Positions 48,319-57,891 are shown, counted from the stretch's first letter. The stretch: 64,000 bases of DNA from Paenibacillus sp. FSL H8-0537 (GCF_038051995.1 NZ_CP150290.1:1847501-1911500), one strand, 5' to 3'. The notes: generated by a model from the letters alone, not told the origin. Translations and numbers: made by a program.

Positions 48319-49101
48319 ATGGATTTTGCGAAACTGAATTCCTTAACGAAATATCCAAGTATCCTCACCTATCACCAGCTTGGGGAGCGCGGCCGTTTAA
48401 ACGACATATTAACTGAAGGCGAGGCCTTCCATTCGGATAAGCCCGTTTATGTTTTTGAAAAAGTAGACGGAGAAAATACGCGTATTATTTTGCTGCATAG
48501 TGAAGCCGGAACGGACTATTTCATTGGCTCACGGGAGGAGCTGCTTTTTGCCAAGGGTGACCGAATCGGTAATCCTTATGGCAATATGGCGACCTTGCTA
48601 ACTCCGATTGCGGAGCGGATGCAGGCCAGCTTGGCGGATGGAAAGCTCGGCCTGACGGTTATTTATCAGGAAAGCTACGGTGGGAAAACAAAGGCGGCTA
48701 AAAATTATACGTCCAGCGCGAGCCAAGGCTACCAGGTGTTTGATCTGTTTTCGCTGTCGCATGAAGAGCTTCAGCATCTGCTGGCACTGCCCATTGACCA
48801 AATTGCCAAATGGCGTGATCATGGCGGCCAGTCATTTTATCAAGAGGCGGAAAAGGCGGCGTTTATCGAGCGCTGGAATCTCGATGCTGCGCCGCTGCTG
48901 GCTGAGCTGGATGGAGCGGTATTTCCAGTCGGTCTGGAGGAGACGAGCCGTTTTCTCAGTGATTTTGCGGCCACGCGTGTAGGAATGGATGCAGCCGGAA
49001 AATCAGAAGGAATCATTGCGCGTACCGCTGATCGTAAAATAATACGTAAAATCAGGTTCGAGGATTATGAACGAACCTTTAGAAATGTGCCGAAGGCATG
49101 A
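48319..49101 (+). CDS. Rnl2-type RNA ligase family protein
   Basis: The protein has 260 residues. It is an ATP-dependent polynucleotide ligase with nucleotidyl lysine in FEKVDGENTRI (motif I, ~45), FIGSREELLF, YQVFDLF, SEGIIART (motif IV) and KIIRKIRFEDYE (motif V). It seals 5'-phosphate to 3'-OH RNA ends, the opposite chemistry to RtcB. No C-terminal specificity domain is present, so it is a minimal ligase. Its stop overlaps the next gene's start (ATGA). It is only 3 kb from the rtcB/kptA locus but not in the same transcript. Confidence 0.85.
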   Translation: MDFAKLNSLTKYPSILTYHQLGERGRLNDILTEGEAFHSDKPVYVFEKVDGENTRIILLHSEAGTDYFIGSREELLFAKGDRIGNPYGNMATLLTPIAERMQASLADGKLGLTVIYQESYGGKTKAAKNYTSSASQGYQVFDLFSLSHEELQHLLALPIDQIAKWRDHGGQSFYQEAEKAAFIERWNLDAAPLLAELDGAVFPVGLEETSRFLSDFAATRVGMDAAGKSEGIIARTADRKIIRKIRFEDYERTFRNVPKA

Positions 49102-49655
49102 ACAATTTGCTAGTGTCGGGCTACCGCGCGCATGAGTTGAACATTTTTAATCAAAAGCATGAGGGTATTGCCTATATTAAGCAGGCGATTACGAATAAGC
49201 TGCTGCCGCTCATTGATGATGGCTTGCAGTGGGTCATTACGCCCGGCCAATATGGTGTTGATCTGTGGGCTTGCGAAGCAGTCATTGCGCTTAAGCCGCA
49301 GTATCCGCAGCTCAGGCTTTCTATTATTACGGCGTACAGCAATCCGGAAGAGAAGTGGAAGGATGACAAGAAGGAATATTACGAGCAGGTGCTGAAGGGC
49401 GTCGATTATTATGCGTCGGTCAGTGACAAACCCTATGATGGCATTTGGCAGCTGCAAGCGAGGGATGAGCTGCTGTTTCGCAAAACCGATGGCATTTTGC
49501 TCGTGTATGATGAGGATGCGGGGGAAGGCAGTCCGCGCTACTTTAAGGAGCGTGCGCTTCGCCGGCAGCAGGCCGACGGTTATCGCTACATCAGCATCAG
49601 CTCGGATGATATCCAGAGCATTGCTGATGAGGCGAATTATCGGGATATGGACTAG
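49098..49655 (+). CDS. YpsA/DUF1273-like SLOG-fold protein
   Basis: The protein has 185 residues of the YpsA/SLOG family: LLVSGYRAHELNIF at the start, WVITPGQYGVDLWACEAVI, DYYASVSDKPYDGIWQLQAR and KTDGILLVYDEDAGEGSPRYF. SLOG domains bind nucleotides or nucleotide-derived signals. Translation is coupled with the RNA ligase by a 4-bp overlap, which suggests a functional pair, such as ligase plus nucleotide sensor. Confidence 0.85.
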   Translation: MNNLLVSGYRAHELNIFNQKHEGIAYIKQAITNKLLPLIDDGLQWVITPGQYGVDLWACEAVIALKPQYPQLRLSIITAYSNPEEKWKDDKKEYYEQVLKGVDYYASVSDKPYDGIWQLQARDELLFRKTDGILLVYDEDAGEGSPRYFKERALRRQQADGYRYISISSDDIQSIADEANYRDMD

Positions 49656-49712
49656 CACAATAAGGCTGCCAGTGCTTAGGGCGGTTTTTGACATCAGGAG
49701 GAGGATGCAGAA

Positions 49713-50924
49713 ATGGAAGATCAGGATGATAAAAAGCAGCAAGGGCAGCATTCGGAAAATGGACGGCCGTTCGATTTAGAAAAGAGTGAGCAAGCCAGTC
49801 AGCCGGTGCATGTGTTCCGCCAGCCGCGGGATTCGCAGCAGTCACAGGCGGCAGCGCAAGCAGCAGCCCAAGCTGCGCGGGAGGAAGCGGCGCAGCGGGC
49901 CGAGGCAGCCCGCCAAGCGGAAGCGGCAAGGCAGGCCGAGGCAGCGAGGCGTTCAGAGGCGGCGAGGCAGGAAGAGATTTTGCGGCGTGCGGAAGCGGCA
50001 CGGCTGGAGGATCTAGCGCGCCAGGGGGGAGATGCGCGCTTGCTTGAGGCGACGCGGGAGCAATCGGCTTTGCAGGAGCACGCTATTTTGGGTGAAGAGC
50101 CGGAACAACGGGACCGATACGGCGAGTATGGGGAATATGGCGAATACGGCAATGACAATAGCGAATACGATGCAGCAGCTGATGCAGAGACAGCGGGTGC
50201 GGCGGCGTCATCAAGGAATGAAGCGGCCGGGATGGCAGGCGCAGCTGGTGCAGGCGCTGGTGCCGGGACTGGCGCGAGTGCAGGAGCGAAAAGTGGCGCG
50301 GCAGAGGTTGCAAACAAGCTGCTGCAAAATGTGTCCGGCTCATTTAAGCAAATTGATATGCAAATTTTGCTGAAGCTGCTGAAAAACCCGTTGGAGGGGC
50401 TGAATTTAAACCCGGCTAAAGATTTAAACTACGGTATAATCGGCATCGTTAGTGCGATCATAGGCTTCTTATTGTTTGGGCTGCTTACGGGCAGCGCCAT
50501 CCCATTATTTTTCGGCTATGGGGTGTCCGATCTATTGCGTGAGGGAAGCAGCATGAGTGCAGCGCTATTCGGCAAAATCTTGCTGCTGTCGCTAATTTCG
50601 ACGATTGCCTTCCTCGGTTCATTGTGGGGAATAAGCTTGTGGAGAGCGACGCAGCGTCTAACAATCAGAGCTTTTATTACGTCGATTGGAGCGATGCAGC
50701 TCGCTTCTGGCGCTGGATTTTTAATCGCGGGCGTCGTTTCGCTCATTAGCTTCAAGCTGGGTTTCTTTGTAATGGCGGCGGCTCTGCTGTCTACACTTGG
50801 CATTTCCTTGGTCGGCGCGTCGGTGGCCAGCCAGGTGACCAAGGAAAAGCTGTGGTCTTATATTGCTCTTTCGGTTTGTGCGTACTTATTGCTGTTTGGC
50901 CTGTTCGCTGATTTGATTTTGTAA
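49713..50924 (+). CDS. Membrane protein with long Ala/Glu/Arg coiled-coil head
   Basis: The protein has 403 residues. Residues ~40-130 are a heptad-like low-complexity coiled coil (AREEAAQRAEAARQAEAARQ). A short GEYGEYGEYG repeat and a Gly/Ala-rich linker come next. The last ~180 residues contain four to five hydrophobic helices (IIGIVSAIIGFLLFGLLTG, IAFLGSLWGISLW). No family is recognised. Similar ORFs downstream of a zinc-ribbon region in Paenibacillus are annotated only as membrane proteins. GGAGGA lies upstream. Confidence 0.7.
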   Translation: MEDQDDKKQQGQHSENGRPFDLEKSEQASQPVHVFRQPRDSQQSQAAAQAAAQAAREEAAQRAEAARQAEAARQAEAARRSEAARQEEILRRAEAARLEDLARQGGDARLLEATREQSALQEHAILGEEPEQRDRYGEYGEYGEYGNDNSEYDAAADAETAGAAASSRNEAAGMAGAAGAGAGAGTGASAGAKSGAAEVANKLLQNVSGSFKQIDMQILLKLLKNPLEGLNLNPAKDLNYGIIGIVSAIIGFLLFGLLTGSAIPLFFGYGVSDLLREGSSMSAALFGKILLLSLISTIAFLGSLWGISLWRATQRLTIRAFITSIGAMQLASGAGFLIAGVVSLISFKLGFFVMAAALLSTLGISLVGASVASQVTKEKLWSYIALSVCAYLLLFGLFADLIL

Positions 50925-50959
50925 ATCGCTAAGCATATTGAATGATGACGTAATGCTTT

Positions 50960-50997
50960 AACGTTGTTTCCCTTTGCGGAAGCAACGTTTTTTATTT
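50960..50997 (+). terminator. Terminator after the coiled-coil membrane protein gene
   Basis: AACGTTGTTTCC pairs with GGAAGCAACGTT, followed by T6. Confidence 0.88.
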
Positions 50998-51208
50998 GTT
51001 TGAAAATGCCTCTGTCCGTTATTTTGGTAAATTTGTTATGGCGGTTTGAAATCATAATTGGAGCAGTTAATGATTGAAGTTCGATAAATTATGACAGAAA
51101 TCGAAAAAATAATTGATGAATTTTCAGTGAAATGGAATGATTATAGAGGATTTTAGCACTTTATGTAGAAATTTTAATAGCTAAAGATGATAGGGGGGAT
51201 TTACCATT

Positions 51209-51874
51209 ATGAAAAAAGCTATTTTTGCAGCTGCCGCAATGCTCGTCATGGCTGGCTGCGCCAGTCAAACCCAGGATTTTTCCACAGAGGTCAGTCAATT
51301 AAAGGAGCAAGTGAGCCAGTTGAGTGCTGAAAATGAGAAGTTAAAAGCACAGCTTGCCGAAGCTCCGGAGACCGCTGCCACAAGCGAGGCTTCTTCAGCG
51401 CCACAACCGGAGCCGTCCGCCGACACTGGCAATGTACTAGAATTGAAAAAAGCGCTCGTTATTGCTGACTTCGCAGAGGTGACGCTCACGAAGACAGAAT
51501 TCACGTCCAAAGTCGTTCCTCCGAAGCCGGACAGTTTCTACACGTATTACGAGGTGAAGGATGCCGAAAATATTTATTTGGATGTCGTCCTTAAATTCAA
51601 AAGCTTGCTCAGCTCCTCCAAAAGTGCAGATGATTTTGCCTCCGTACAAGTGAAATATGATAGCAAATATGAGTATAAAAGCTTTTCAACCATTGAAGAG
51701 TCGGGTGGAGGCAACTTTACCTATACGAATATAACGAGCATTGAGCCACTAAAAACGGGAGTTCTCCATTTTATCGCCGAGCTTCCTAAGGAAGCGGCCA
51801 AAGACAAGAAACCGATTGATATTATCGTTACCATTGAAGGCAAGGAATACGTCTATTCGTTGCGCAGTGAATAG
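51209..51874 (+). CDS. Lipoprotein with coiled-coil stalk and DUF4352-like domain
   Basis: The protein has 221 residues. The lipobox is MLVMAGC (Cys ~17). A coiled coil (STEVSQLKEQVSQLSAENEK) and a Pro/Glu/Ser linker lead to a beta-rich domain (~75-215) resembling DUF4352/immunoglobulin-like surface lipoproteins (YYEVKDAENIYLDVVLKFKS, PLKTGVLHFIAELPKE). GGGGGG precedes the ATG. The next gene, 35 bp on, is another exported protein. The function is unknown. Confidence 0.75.
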   Translation: MKKAIFAAAAMLVMAGCASQTQDFSTEVSQLKEQVSQLSAENEKLKAQLAEAPETAATSEASSAPQPEPSADTGNVLELKKALVIADFAEVTLTKTEFTSKVVPPKPDSFYTYYEVKDAENIYLDVVLKFKSLLSSSKSADDFASVQVKYDSKYEYKSFSTIEESGGGNFTYTNITSIEPLKTGVLHFIAELPKEAAKDKKPIDIIVTIEGKEYVYSLRSE

Positions 51875-51909
51875 TCTTTTCACGAAATTAAATAGAGGGA
51901 GAATTAGAT

Positions 51910-53079
51910 ATGAAACAGAGAGTAATTACAATTTTGCTGGCTATGGTCATGCTGCTGGCAATCCCAACGGGGCTTTCGGCCGCTAAGGCGGAGAGCCAGA
52001 CTGTTTTTGTGAACGGCAAGAAAGTTGCATACGCGCAGGCACCCTTAAGTGAGAACGGCACAACGCTTGTATCGGCAAAAGAAACGATTGAAGCACTAGG
52101 CCTTGCCTTCAGCTGGGACAAGGGCAATAAGCGAATCATCGCCTCAAGCGGCGAAATGACGATTTCGATTATATTGAATGAGCCTATTGCTACGGTCAAT
52201 GGCATTTCTGTATTTTTAGGCACGCCTGCTGTAGAGAGAAATGGCCGCACGATGGTTCCACTTCGCCTGTTGACAGATGGTCTAGGCGCTTCTATGGAAA
52301 CGAAAGGTCAGCAAATCAGCATTAAAACGGTAGACCCTAGCAAAAGCAAATATTATACGGGCCTGCCGCTGCAAATTACGAATTCCGCTATGAAAAATTT
52401 AGGCACGGAAAAAATCATTGTTAATTATGTGGAATATTATTATGCCGGTGGCGCTGTGCAGGCCTATGATTTTACAGCATCGCTGAATGCGCGCGGCAAA
52501 GCCGCTTTTAACAATGCGACTGTAAAGCCTAGCGAAAATTTTGATTCGAATGGCACGAATTATACCTTTTTCGGCAGAACCGTTTATAGCATAGTGGTGG
52601 GAGAAGAAGAAACGGTAAGCAAAAGCTACAAGCTGGCTAAACAGCTTTATGGCAATGGCGGCACGATTGAAAAGCAGATGAGAGCCCTCTACAAACAGAA
52701 GGAAGAGGAGTACAAGAAGAAGCTGAAAGAGGAGCTTAAGCAAAATAATAACGTTCCGTTTAAAATTGTGGGCCATAGTATTACGAAAGATTCCTACAAT
52801 TATCCTGAAGCCAATATAAAAATGGTTAATTTAACGGATAAAGCCATTGTTTCCTTCGAGCTTTCTTTCAGCACGTATGATGTTTATGACGATCCTGTAA
52901 AAGGCGGATATCCTTATACTAACCGTTTTTATGGCAGGGGCAATGATGTACGAGTGGAAAGTGGGGAACAATACACCTTTTCTTGGGACTTGTCCTCCTA
53001 TTACAATACGTCAAAGCTGAAAAACATTCAGATCGATAAAGTAGCCTTCTCCGACGGCTCTGTCTGGAAACGTAAATAA
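51910..53079 (+). CDS. Exported copper-amine-oxidase-N domain protein
   Basis: The protein has 389 residues. A signal peptide (MKQRVITILLAMVMLLAIPT) is followed by the copper amine oxidase N-like stalk (~35-140, TLVSAKETIEALGLAFSWD, TMVPLRLLTDGLGASMETKG). A C-terminal beta domain (~290-389, LTDKAIVSFELSFSTYDVYD) is similar in type to DUF5780. A charged helical stretch (EEEYKKKLKEELKQNN) links the two. It is probably a surface protein; no enzyme motif is seen. Confidence 0.78.
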   Translation: MKQRVITILLAMVMLLAIPTGLSAAKAESQTVFVNGKKVAYAQAPLSENGTTLVSAKETIEALGLAFSWDKGNKRIIASSGEMTISIILNEPIATVNGISVFLGTPAVERNGRTMVPLRLLTDGLGASMETKGQQISIKTVDPSKSKYYTGLPLQITNSAMKNLGTEKIIVNYVEYYYAGGAVQAYDFTASLNARGKAAFNNATVKPSENFDSNGTNYTFFGRTVYSIVVGEEETVSKSYKLAKQLYGNGGTIEKQMRALYKQKEEEYKKKLKEELKQNNNVPFKIVGHSITKDSYNYPEANIKMVNLTDKAIVSFELSFSTYDVYDDPVKGGYPYTNRFYGRGNDVRVESGEQYTFSWDLSSYYNTSKLKNIQIDKVAFSDGSVWKRK

Positions 53080-53126
53080 TCGCTGAACTAGCGAGTAGAA
53101 GGTTTAGAGGGATAAAGAAAAAAGTA

Positions 53127-53197
53127 AAAAGAAAACGCCACAGCGCTTGTATCTCCTGCCCGCAAGGGAAGGACAGCAGCGCTGCGGCGTCTTTTGC
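53127..53197. terminator. Bidirectional terminator between convergent genes
   Basis: AAACGCCACAGCGCT pairs with AGCGCTGCGGCGTCTTT, with A/T runs on both sides. Confidence 0.75.
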
Positions 53198-53198
53198 A

Positions 53199-54134
53199 TT
53201 AAAGGGAGGAAACCCGGCGCAGGAAATTATTATGCGCAAAGCCCCGCACCTGCTCCTCAGAGTAATGTTTAAGCAGCTCGTTGATCAGGTTTTGGCTTTT
53301 TGCGGCGTTTTCGAGATCGTGTACGTAAGCGTTGATGCCGTCAAAATCGGAGCCAAGGCCAACCTGATTTACACCGCCAATGGCGCAGAAATGGTCAATA
53401 TGCTTAATTAAATCGGGGATCGTCGCAATCACTCCCGACTCGGGCTTAATAAACTCGGGATAGTAAACAACATGGACGGTCGCATTTTTGGCAAACAGCG
53501 CTTTCGCCTGCTCATCAGACAATCCTCTTGGATGATCGAACACCGACTTTGCATTCGAGTGGCTGGCAATCAAATAATCAGCCGTTTCCACGACGTCCCA
53601 GAAGCTCTGCTCATTCAAATGGCTGACATCGGTTAAAATCTGGTGCTCATTGTGGAACTGTACCATTTTGCGGCCGAGGGAGGAAAGTCCCGCCCCGCGA
53701 GGCTCCAGCACCCCATCAGCAGCAAGATTGGCGAAATTCCAGGTCAGGCCGACCGACAACACGCCAAGGCGGTGAAATATATTCAGCTTATGCAAATCAT
53801 TGCCGACCGGATCGACACCTTCAAGCGTGAGAAAAGCGCCAATTTCGTGCTCCGCCAGCTTGCCGATATCCTTCCATTCCTTTATGTGCTTGATGTCCGG
53901 ATTTTTCCCTAATACTTCCTCATAAAAATAATGCACCTGGTCGAGCGCCGATTGAAACTTTTCTTGATCAGTCAAGTTCGGCATGACAAAAATGGCGAAG
54001 CCCTGTACTTTGACTCCTCCTGCGAGCAGGCGCTGCTTGTTTGTATCCAGCTCAGGCGCATCGTTGAAGGAAAGGCTGCCTTTCTTATCCGCCAGCTTCA
54101 TCAAAGCATCGCAATGCAAATCGATAATATTCAT
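53199..54134 (-). CDS. Membrane dipeptidase, peptidase family M19
   Basis: The protein has 311 residues. It is a zinc-dependent renal-dipeptidase-like enzyme: metal motif DLHCDALMKLAD at the N-terminus, bridging Glu in AFLTLEGVDPV, His in LIASHSNAKSVFDHPR and Asp in VGLGSDFDGI. M19 enzymes hydrolyse dipeptides, often with a D-residue at the C-terminal side. There is no signal peptide. Two further genes (DUF4265-like, glutaminase) run in the same direction upstream. Confidence 0.92.
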   Translation of the reverse strand: MNIIDLHCDALMKLADKKGSLSFNDAPELDTNKQRLLAGGVKVQGFAIFVMPNLTDQEKFQSALDQVHYFYEEVLGKNPDIKHIKEWKDIGKLAEHEIGAFLTLEGVDPVGNDLHKLNIFHRLGVLSVGLTWNFANLAADGVLEPRGAGLSSLGRKMVQFHNEHQILTDVSHLNEQSFWDVVETADYLIASHSNAKSVFDHPRGLSDEQAKALFAKNATVHVVYYPEFIKPESGVIATIPDLIKHIDHFCAIGGVNQVGLGSDFDGINAYVHDLENAAKSQNLINELLKHYSEEQVRGFAHNNFLRRVSSL

Positions 54135-54147
54135 TCGCGCATACCCC

Positions 54148-54549
54148 TTATCTGTCCTTACTTATCGTAATATTGTTTATTTCCACATCGGGATCAAAGT
54201 CAATATGGCTCGGCACATTGATAATGAGCATGCCCCCAAAAATCGTTTCCCAGTTGCCGCCGCTGTCGGCGACCCGGTTTTTGAAAGCGGCAAGCTCCTC
54301 GGAAGAAGCGACGTCCTGGCTGAGCAGCCACGAATATCTTCTTAAGCGGGATTTGCGAACCGTCTCTTTATAAAAATAAATGTTGCCTTGCTGCTCCAGC
54401 TTGACAATATCACCGAATGATACCATTTCCGTAAATAATGGATTTTCTTCAATGCGGTAGCGCTGATCGTCAATCGGCGTTACCTTGAGCATCTCAATCT
54501 CCTGCCCGGAGGAATGAAAGGAAATGCCAAGCTCAACAGATGGATTCAT
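54148..54549 (-). CDS. DUF4265-like small protein
   Basis: The protein has ~133 residues from the ATG at 54549, 8 bp after AGAAGG; the GTG at 54558 overlaps that site. Features: EIEMLKVTPIDDQRYRIEEN, VSFGDIVKLEQQGNIYFYKE and a C-terminal GMLIINVPSHIDFDPD. This is DUF4265-like, a family of unknown function. It sits between the glutaminase and the M19 dipeptidase with short gaps, so it is likely co-transcribed. Confidence 0.65.
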   Translation of the reverse strand: MNPSVELGISFHSSGQEIEMLKVTPIDDQRYRIEENPLFTEMVSFGDIVKLEQQGNIYFYKETVRKSRLRRYSWLLSQDVASSEELAAFKNRVADSGGNWETIFGGMLIINVPSHIDFDPDVEINNITISKDR

Positions 54550-54566
54550 AATAGGCACCTTCTTCG

Positions 54567-55508
54567 TTAAAATAAGCTTAGGTCAAATGTTCGCGACAAC
54601 GTTTCGAGCAAATGAACGCCTGCAATGCTGTTGCCCTTGCGGTGCAGGGATGGCCCGACGACGCCGATGCCGTAGCGACCTGGAACGATCGCGAGAATGC
54701 CGCCGGATACGCCGCTTTTGGCCGGCAATCCCACTTGAATTGCGAATTCGCCCGAGGCATTGTACATGCCGCAAGTAATCATAAACGTTTTGGCGATTTG
54801 CACGTAACGCCGTGGTATCAGCTCGGTTCCAGTGACGGGGTCGGTTCCGTTATGCGCCATAACGAGCGCCATGCGAGCCAAATCCGCGCAGGTGACGCTG
54901 ATTGAGCAGTGCCGGAAATACACGTCGAGCACTTCCTCGACTTCGCCCTGCAGCACCTGCTTATCCTTCAGAAAATAAGCCATCGAGCGATTCAGATTTG
55001 CCGTTTTGGCTTCTGACAGATATACCTCGTTATCATAATCCAGCGTAATATTACCTGAGAGATTGCGGAAAAAATCGAGTACACGAGCCGATTTCTCCTC
55101 CCGGCTGCTTCCGGCAATCAGCGACGAAATGGCAATCGCTCCAGCATTGATCAGCGGATTAAAGGGAATGCCGGGCTGCACAAGCTCCAGCTTGAGCATG
55201 GAGTTGAAGCTGTCCCCGGTTGGCTCCATGCCAACCTTGGCGAAAACCGCCTCCTCGCCATTATCCATTAACGCCAGGATGAGCGTGAAAACTTTGGAAA
55301 TGCTTTGCATAGTAAAGGATATGCCGCAATCTCCTGCAGATGCTACTTGACCTTCTGCATTGATAATATGAATGCCCAAGGCGTCCTTGGGGGATTTTGC
55401 TAGCTCAGGTATGTAGGAGGCCACTTTGCCATGAAGAGCCTGCTGGCGGGATGTTTCTACCCATTTGGGCAGCAGGGAGTGCATATGTTTAAGCTCGCTA
55501 CTTGTCAA
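54567..55508 (-). CDS. glsA: Glutaminase
   Basis: The protein has ~313 residues, matching the serine-dependent glutaminase A family. It converts glutamine to glutamate and ammonia. Seen: GKVASYIPELAKSPKDALGI, catalytic Ser-x-x-Lys in TMQSISKVFTLILAL, PFNPLINAGAIAISSL, and DNEVYLSEAKTANLNRSMAY. The TTG at 55508 lies 7 bp after AGGAGG; the longer frame to 55538 reads through that site. It is first in a minus-strand set with the DUF4265-like and M19 genes. Confidence 0.94.
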   Translation of the reverse strand: MTSSELKHMHSLLPKWVETSRQQALHGKVASYIPELAKSPKDALGIHIINAEGQVASAGDCGISFTMQSISKVFTLILALMDNGEEAVFAKVGMEPTGDSFNSMLKLELVQPGIPFNPLINAGAIAISSLIAGSSREEKSARVLDFFRNLSGNITLDYDNEVYLSEAKTANLNRSMAYFLKDKQVLQGEVEEVLDVYFRHCSISVTCADLARMALVMAHNGTDPVTGTELIPRRYVQIAKTFMITCGMYNASGEFAIQVGLPAKSGVSGGILAIVPGRYGIGVVGPSLHRKGNSIAGVHLLETLSRTFDLSLF

Positions 55509-55822
55509 TTCGTTTCCTCCTGCTCGCCAGTTTGGCATGAATGGCTCTATTATAATACATTTTGGTAGTGAAACGCATCAGGCTTGCGCAGGGTGAACAT
55601 GATTGAAGAAAGGAGGAAATGTTGTAAAATCATCCATTATATTCACATTGTATCCTGTTTTTCTGCTTGCGGTGAATTTATAATCAGAAGCGTATCCCAT
55701 AGTTAACGACAGAAAAGATATGGTGAAGGAATCGGCAGTCCCCCTTTGCCAACGCTGCTGATGCTTCTTCATCATAGGCTTGAAAGCCTATCCTGCTAGG
55801 GAACGGTTGTTGAAACACATTC

Positions 55823-55838
55823 ATGTAAGCGGATACAA
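55823..55838 (+). promoter_or_regulatory. CcpA cre site upstream of the GH53 gene
   Basis: ATGTAAGCGGATACAA fits the consensus WTGNAARCGNWWWCAW at every position, 56 bp before the ATG. Glucose repression of the galactanase gene is expected. Confidence 0.6.
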
Positions 55839-55893
55839 TCTTGGGTGTACGCCAGTCGGGGACAAATCCGGCAAACTATTTAGGGAAGAGGGA

Positions 55894-56940
55894 ATGTTGA
55901 AAATGAAAAAAAGACTTAAGCTGCTCGTTTTCGCTATGATGATTGTCGCCCTTATTACGGTACAGATGCCGCTTCAGCAGGCCGAGGCGGCTCCTGCCTT
56001 TGCGAAAGGAACGGACATCAGCTGGGTTCCCGGTCTTGAGGCGCAAGGCTATACCTGGAAGGACAAAAACGGCACGACCAAGGATATCATTCAAATTTTG
56101 AAAAATGACTATCAAATTAATTCGGTCCGAATTCGCGTATTCGTAAATCCTTCGAGCAATTATGCGAACGGTTACTTGGATATGAACCGGGCCGCAGCTC
56201 TGGCACAGCGGGCGAAAAATGCAGGCATGAGCATTATGCTGACGCTGCATTACAGCGACTCATGGGCCGATCCAGGGCAACAGACAAAGCCTGCTGCTTG
56301 GAATAATTACACGTTCCAGCAGCTGATGGATGCGGTCTGGAACCATACGAGGGCGGTTATGACGGCGATGCAGGCGAAGGGCGTGACGCCGGATTGGGTG
56401 CAGATCGGCAATGAAACGAATAACGGCATGCTGTGGAATGATGGCAAAGCGACTGTCAGTATGAAGAACTACGCATGGCTGGTCAATACCGGGAACAATG
56501 CGGTAAAATCAATCTCTTCCGGTACGAAGACGATCGTTCATCTGGCAGGCGGCAATGATAATGCTTTATTCGTTTGGAATATCGGGGGGCTGATCAGCAA
56601 TGGCGCTACCTTTGATATTATCGGGATGTCGCTGTATCCATCGGCTTCGGATTGGTCGGCCAAGGTCGATCAAACGATCAGCAATGCCAATAATATGATT
56701 GCCCGGTATGGCAAGCCGGTTATCATTTCTGAAATTGGGCTTGAATATAACCAGCCAGCTGCTACGAAGAGCTTCGTTGCTGCGATTAAAACGAAGGTAC
56801 GCAATATTTCTGGCGGCAAGGGGTTAGGAGTCTTTTATTGGGAGCCGGAGGCGCCTCCAGGCTACAATGGCGGCTATAACAAAGGCGCTTGGCAGGCAAA
56901 CGGCCAGCCGACGATTGCATTGGAAGGTTTCTTGAACTAG
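55894..56940 (+). CDS. ganB: Secreted arabinogalactan endo-beta-1,4-galactanase, GH53
   Basis: The protein has ~348 residues with signal peptide MKKRLKLLVFAMMIVALITV (cleavage near QAEAAP). GH53 hallmarks: KGTDISWVPGLEAQGYTWKD, SVRIRVFVNPSS, LTLHYSDSWADPGQQ, acid/base Glu in VQIGNETNNGMLW and nucleophile Glu in VIISEIGLEYN, then GVFYWEPEAPPG. It cleaves beta-1,4-galactan side chains of pectin. Upstream in-frame codons from 55780 lack a ribosome site. ATG 55903 (10 bp after AGAGGG) may be the real start. A cre site lies in the 5' region. Confidence 0.94.
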   Translation: MLKMKKRLKLLVFAMMIVALITVQMPLQQAEAAPAFAKGTDISWVPGLEAQGYTWKDKNGTTKDIIQILKNDYQINSVRIRVFVNPSSNYANGYLDMNRAAALAQRAKNAGMSIMLTLHYSDSWADPGQQTKPAAWNNYTFQQLMDAVWNHTRAVMTAMQAKGVTPDWVQIGNETNNGMLWNDGKATVSMKNYAWLVNTGNNAVKSISSGTKTIVHLAGGNDNALFVWNIGGLISNGATFDIIGMSLYPSASDWSAKVDQTISNANNMIARYGKPVIISEIGLEYNQPAATKSFVAAIKTKVRNISGGKGLGVFYWEPEAPPGYNGGYNKGAWQANGQPTIALEGFLN

Positions 56941-57039
56941 CAAGCTAGCTTCTAGGCAGCCCAGCTATTCATTCCCCCGTTATTTCACTTATAATAGAAA
57001 GCAGGACGAATCTATTTGGAGAAACGGGGGAGTTTGTAG

Positions 57040-57879
57040 GTGGAAGCCGTAAATAGCAAGCCTTTTACCATTGATTTGGAATCAAACCTGACGCTGCGAG
57101 GGGACGTTCGAGTGTCAGGCGAACCGGGGAAGAAGCCGGTTGTTATCGTTGCCCATGGCTTCAAAGGGTTTAAAGATTGGGGATTTATACCCTATGCCTG
57201 CGAGCAGCTTGCAAGTCAAGGTTTCGCTGTCATTTCCTTTAATTTCAGCTGCAATGGCGTAGGGGAAACAGACTTTGACGAGCTGGAAAAATTTGCGGTT
57301 AACACATATTCCCGTGAACAGCTGGATCTTGATACAATCATCACGCAGCTGCTGGAAGCGAAGCTTCCTTTTGCTGAGGAGCTGGATACGAACCGGATTG
57401 CCCTGCTTGGACATAGCCGTGGGGGCGGAAATAGTATTTTGGCCGCTGCGAGACATCCGCAGCTTCAGGCAGTTGTAACATGGAATGGCATAGCTGATGT
57501 GAATCTTTTTACAGAGGCGTTTCGGCAGGAGGTGCTGAGCCGCGGCGTCGGTTATGTGCCCAACATGCGCACAAAGCAGCAAATGCCGATATCGCCTGTA
57601 TTTTTTGAAGACCTGGAGCGCCATGCAGCGGCGTTTAATATTAAACAAGTGCTGGGCACCCTAGCAGTTCCAGCACTGCTGATACAGGGGGATCAAGATT
57701 CGGAGCGACTGGTATCAGGCTATGAACAAATGCGTGAGGCTGCCCCGCAGCATACGTTCGTTACACTAACAGGAGCGGACCACACCTTTGGGGCAAAGCA
57801 TCCCTTTGCCTTCACAACGGCGAATTTGGAGGAAGCGCTTCGGCTGACGGTGCTTTTTCTAAATGAGCGCCTAAAGTAG
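57040..57879 (+). CDS. Alpha/beta-hydrolase family protein
   Basis: The protein has 279 residues. Seen: VVIVAHGFKGFKDWGFIPY (oxyanion His-Gly), FAVISFNFSCNGVG, nucleophile Ser in ALLGHSRGGGNSI, Asp in LIQGDQDSERLV and His in LTGADHTFGAKHPF. It is a serine hydrolase resembling the dienelactone-hydrolase/BAAT-like group; the substrate is unknown. GTG start with GGGGGAG 7 bp upstream. CysC follows 12 bp on. Confidence 0.88.
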   Translation: MEAVNSKPFTIDLESNLTLRGDVRVSGEPGKKPVVIVAHGFKGFKDWGFIPYACEQLASQGFAVISFNFSCNGVGETDFDELEKFAVNTYSREQLDLDTIITQLLEAKLPFAEELDTNRIALLGHSRGGGNSILAAARHPQLQAVVTWNGIADVNLFTEAFRQEVLSRGVGYVPNMRTKQQMPISPVFFEDLERHAAAFNIKQVLGTLAVPALLIQGDQDSERLVSGYEQMREAAPQHTFVTLTGADHTFGAKHPFAFTTANLEEALRLTVLFLNERLK

Positions 57880-57891
57880 GGGGAGTGCCAG

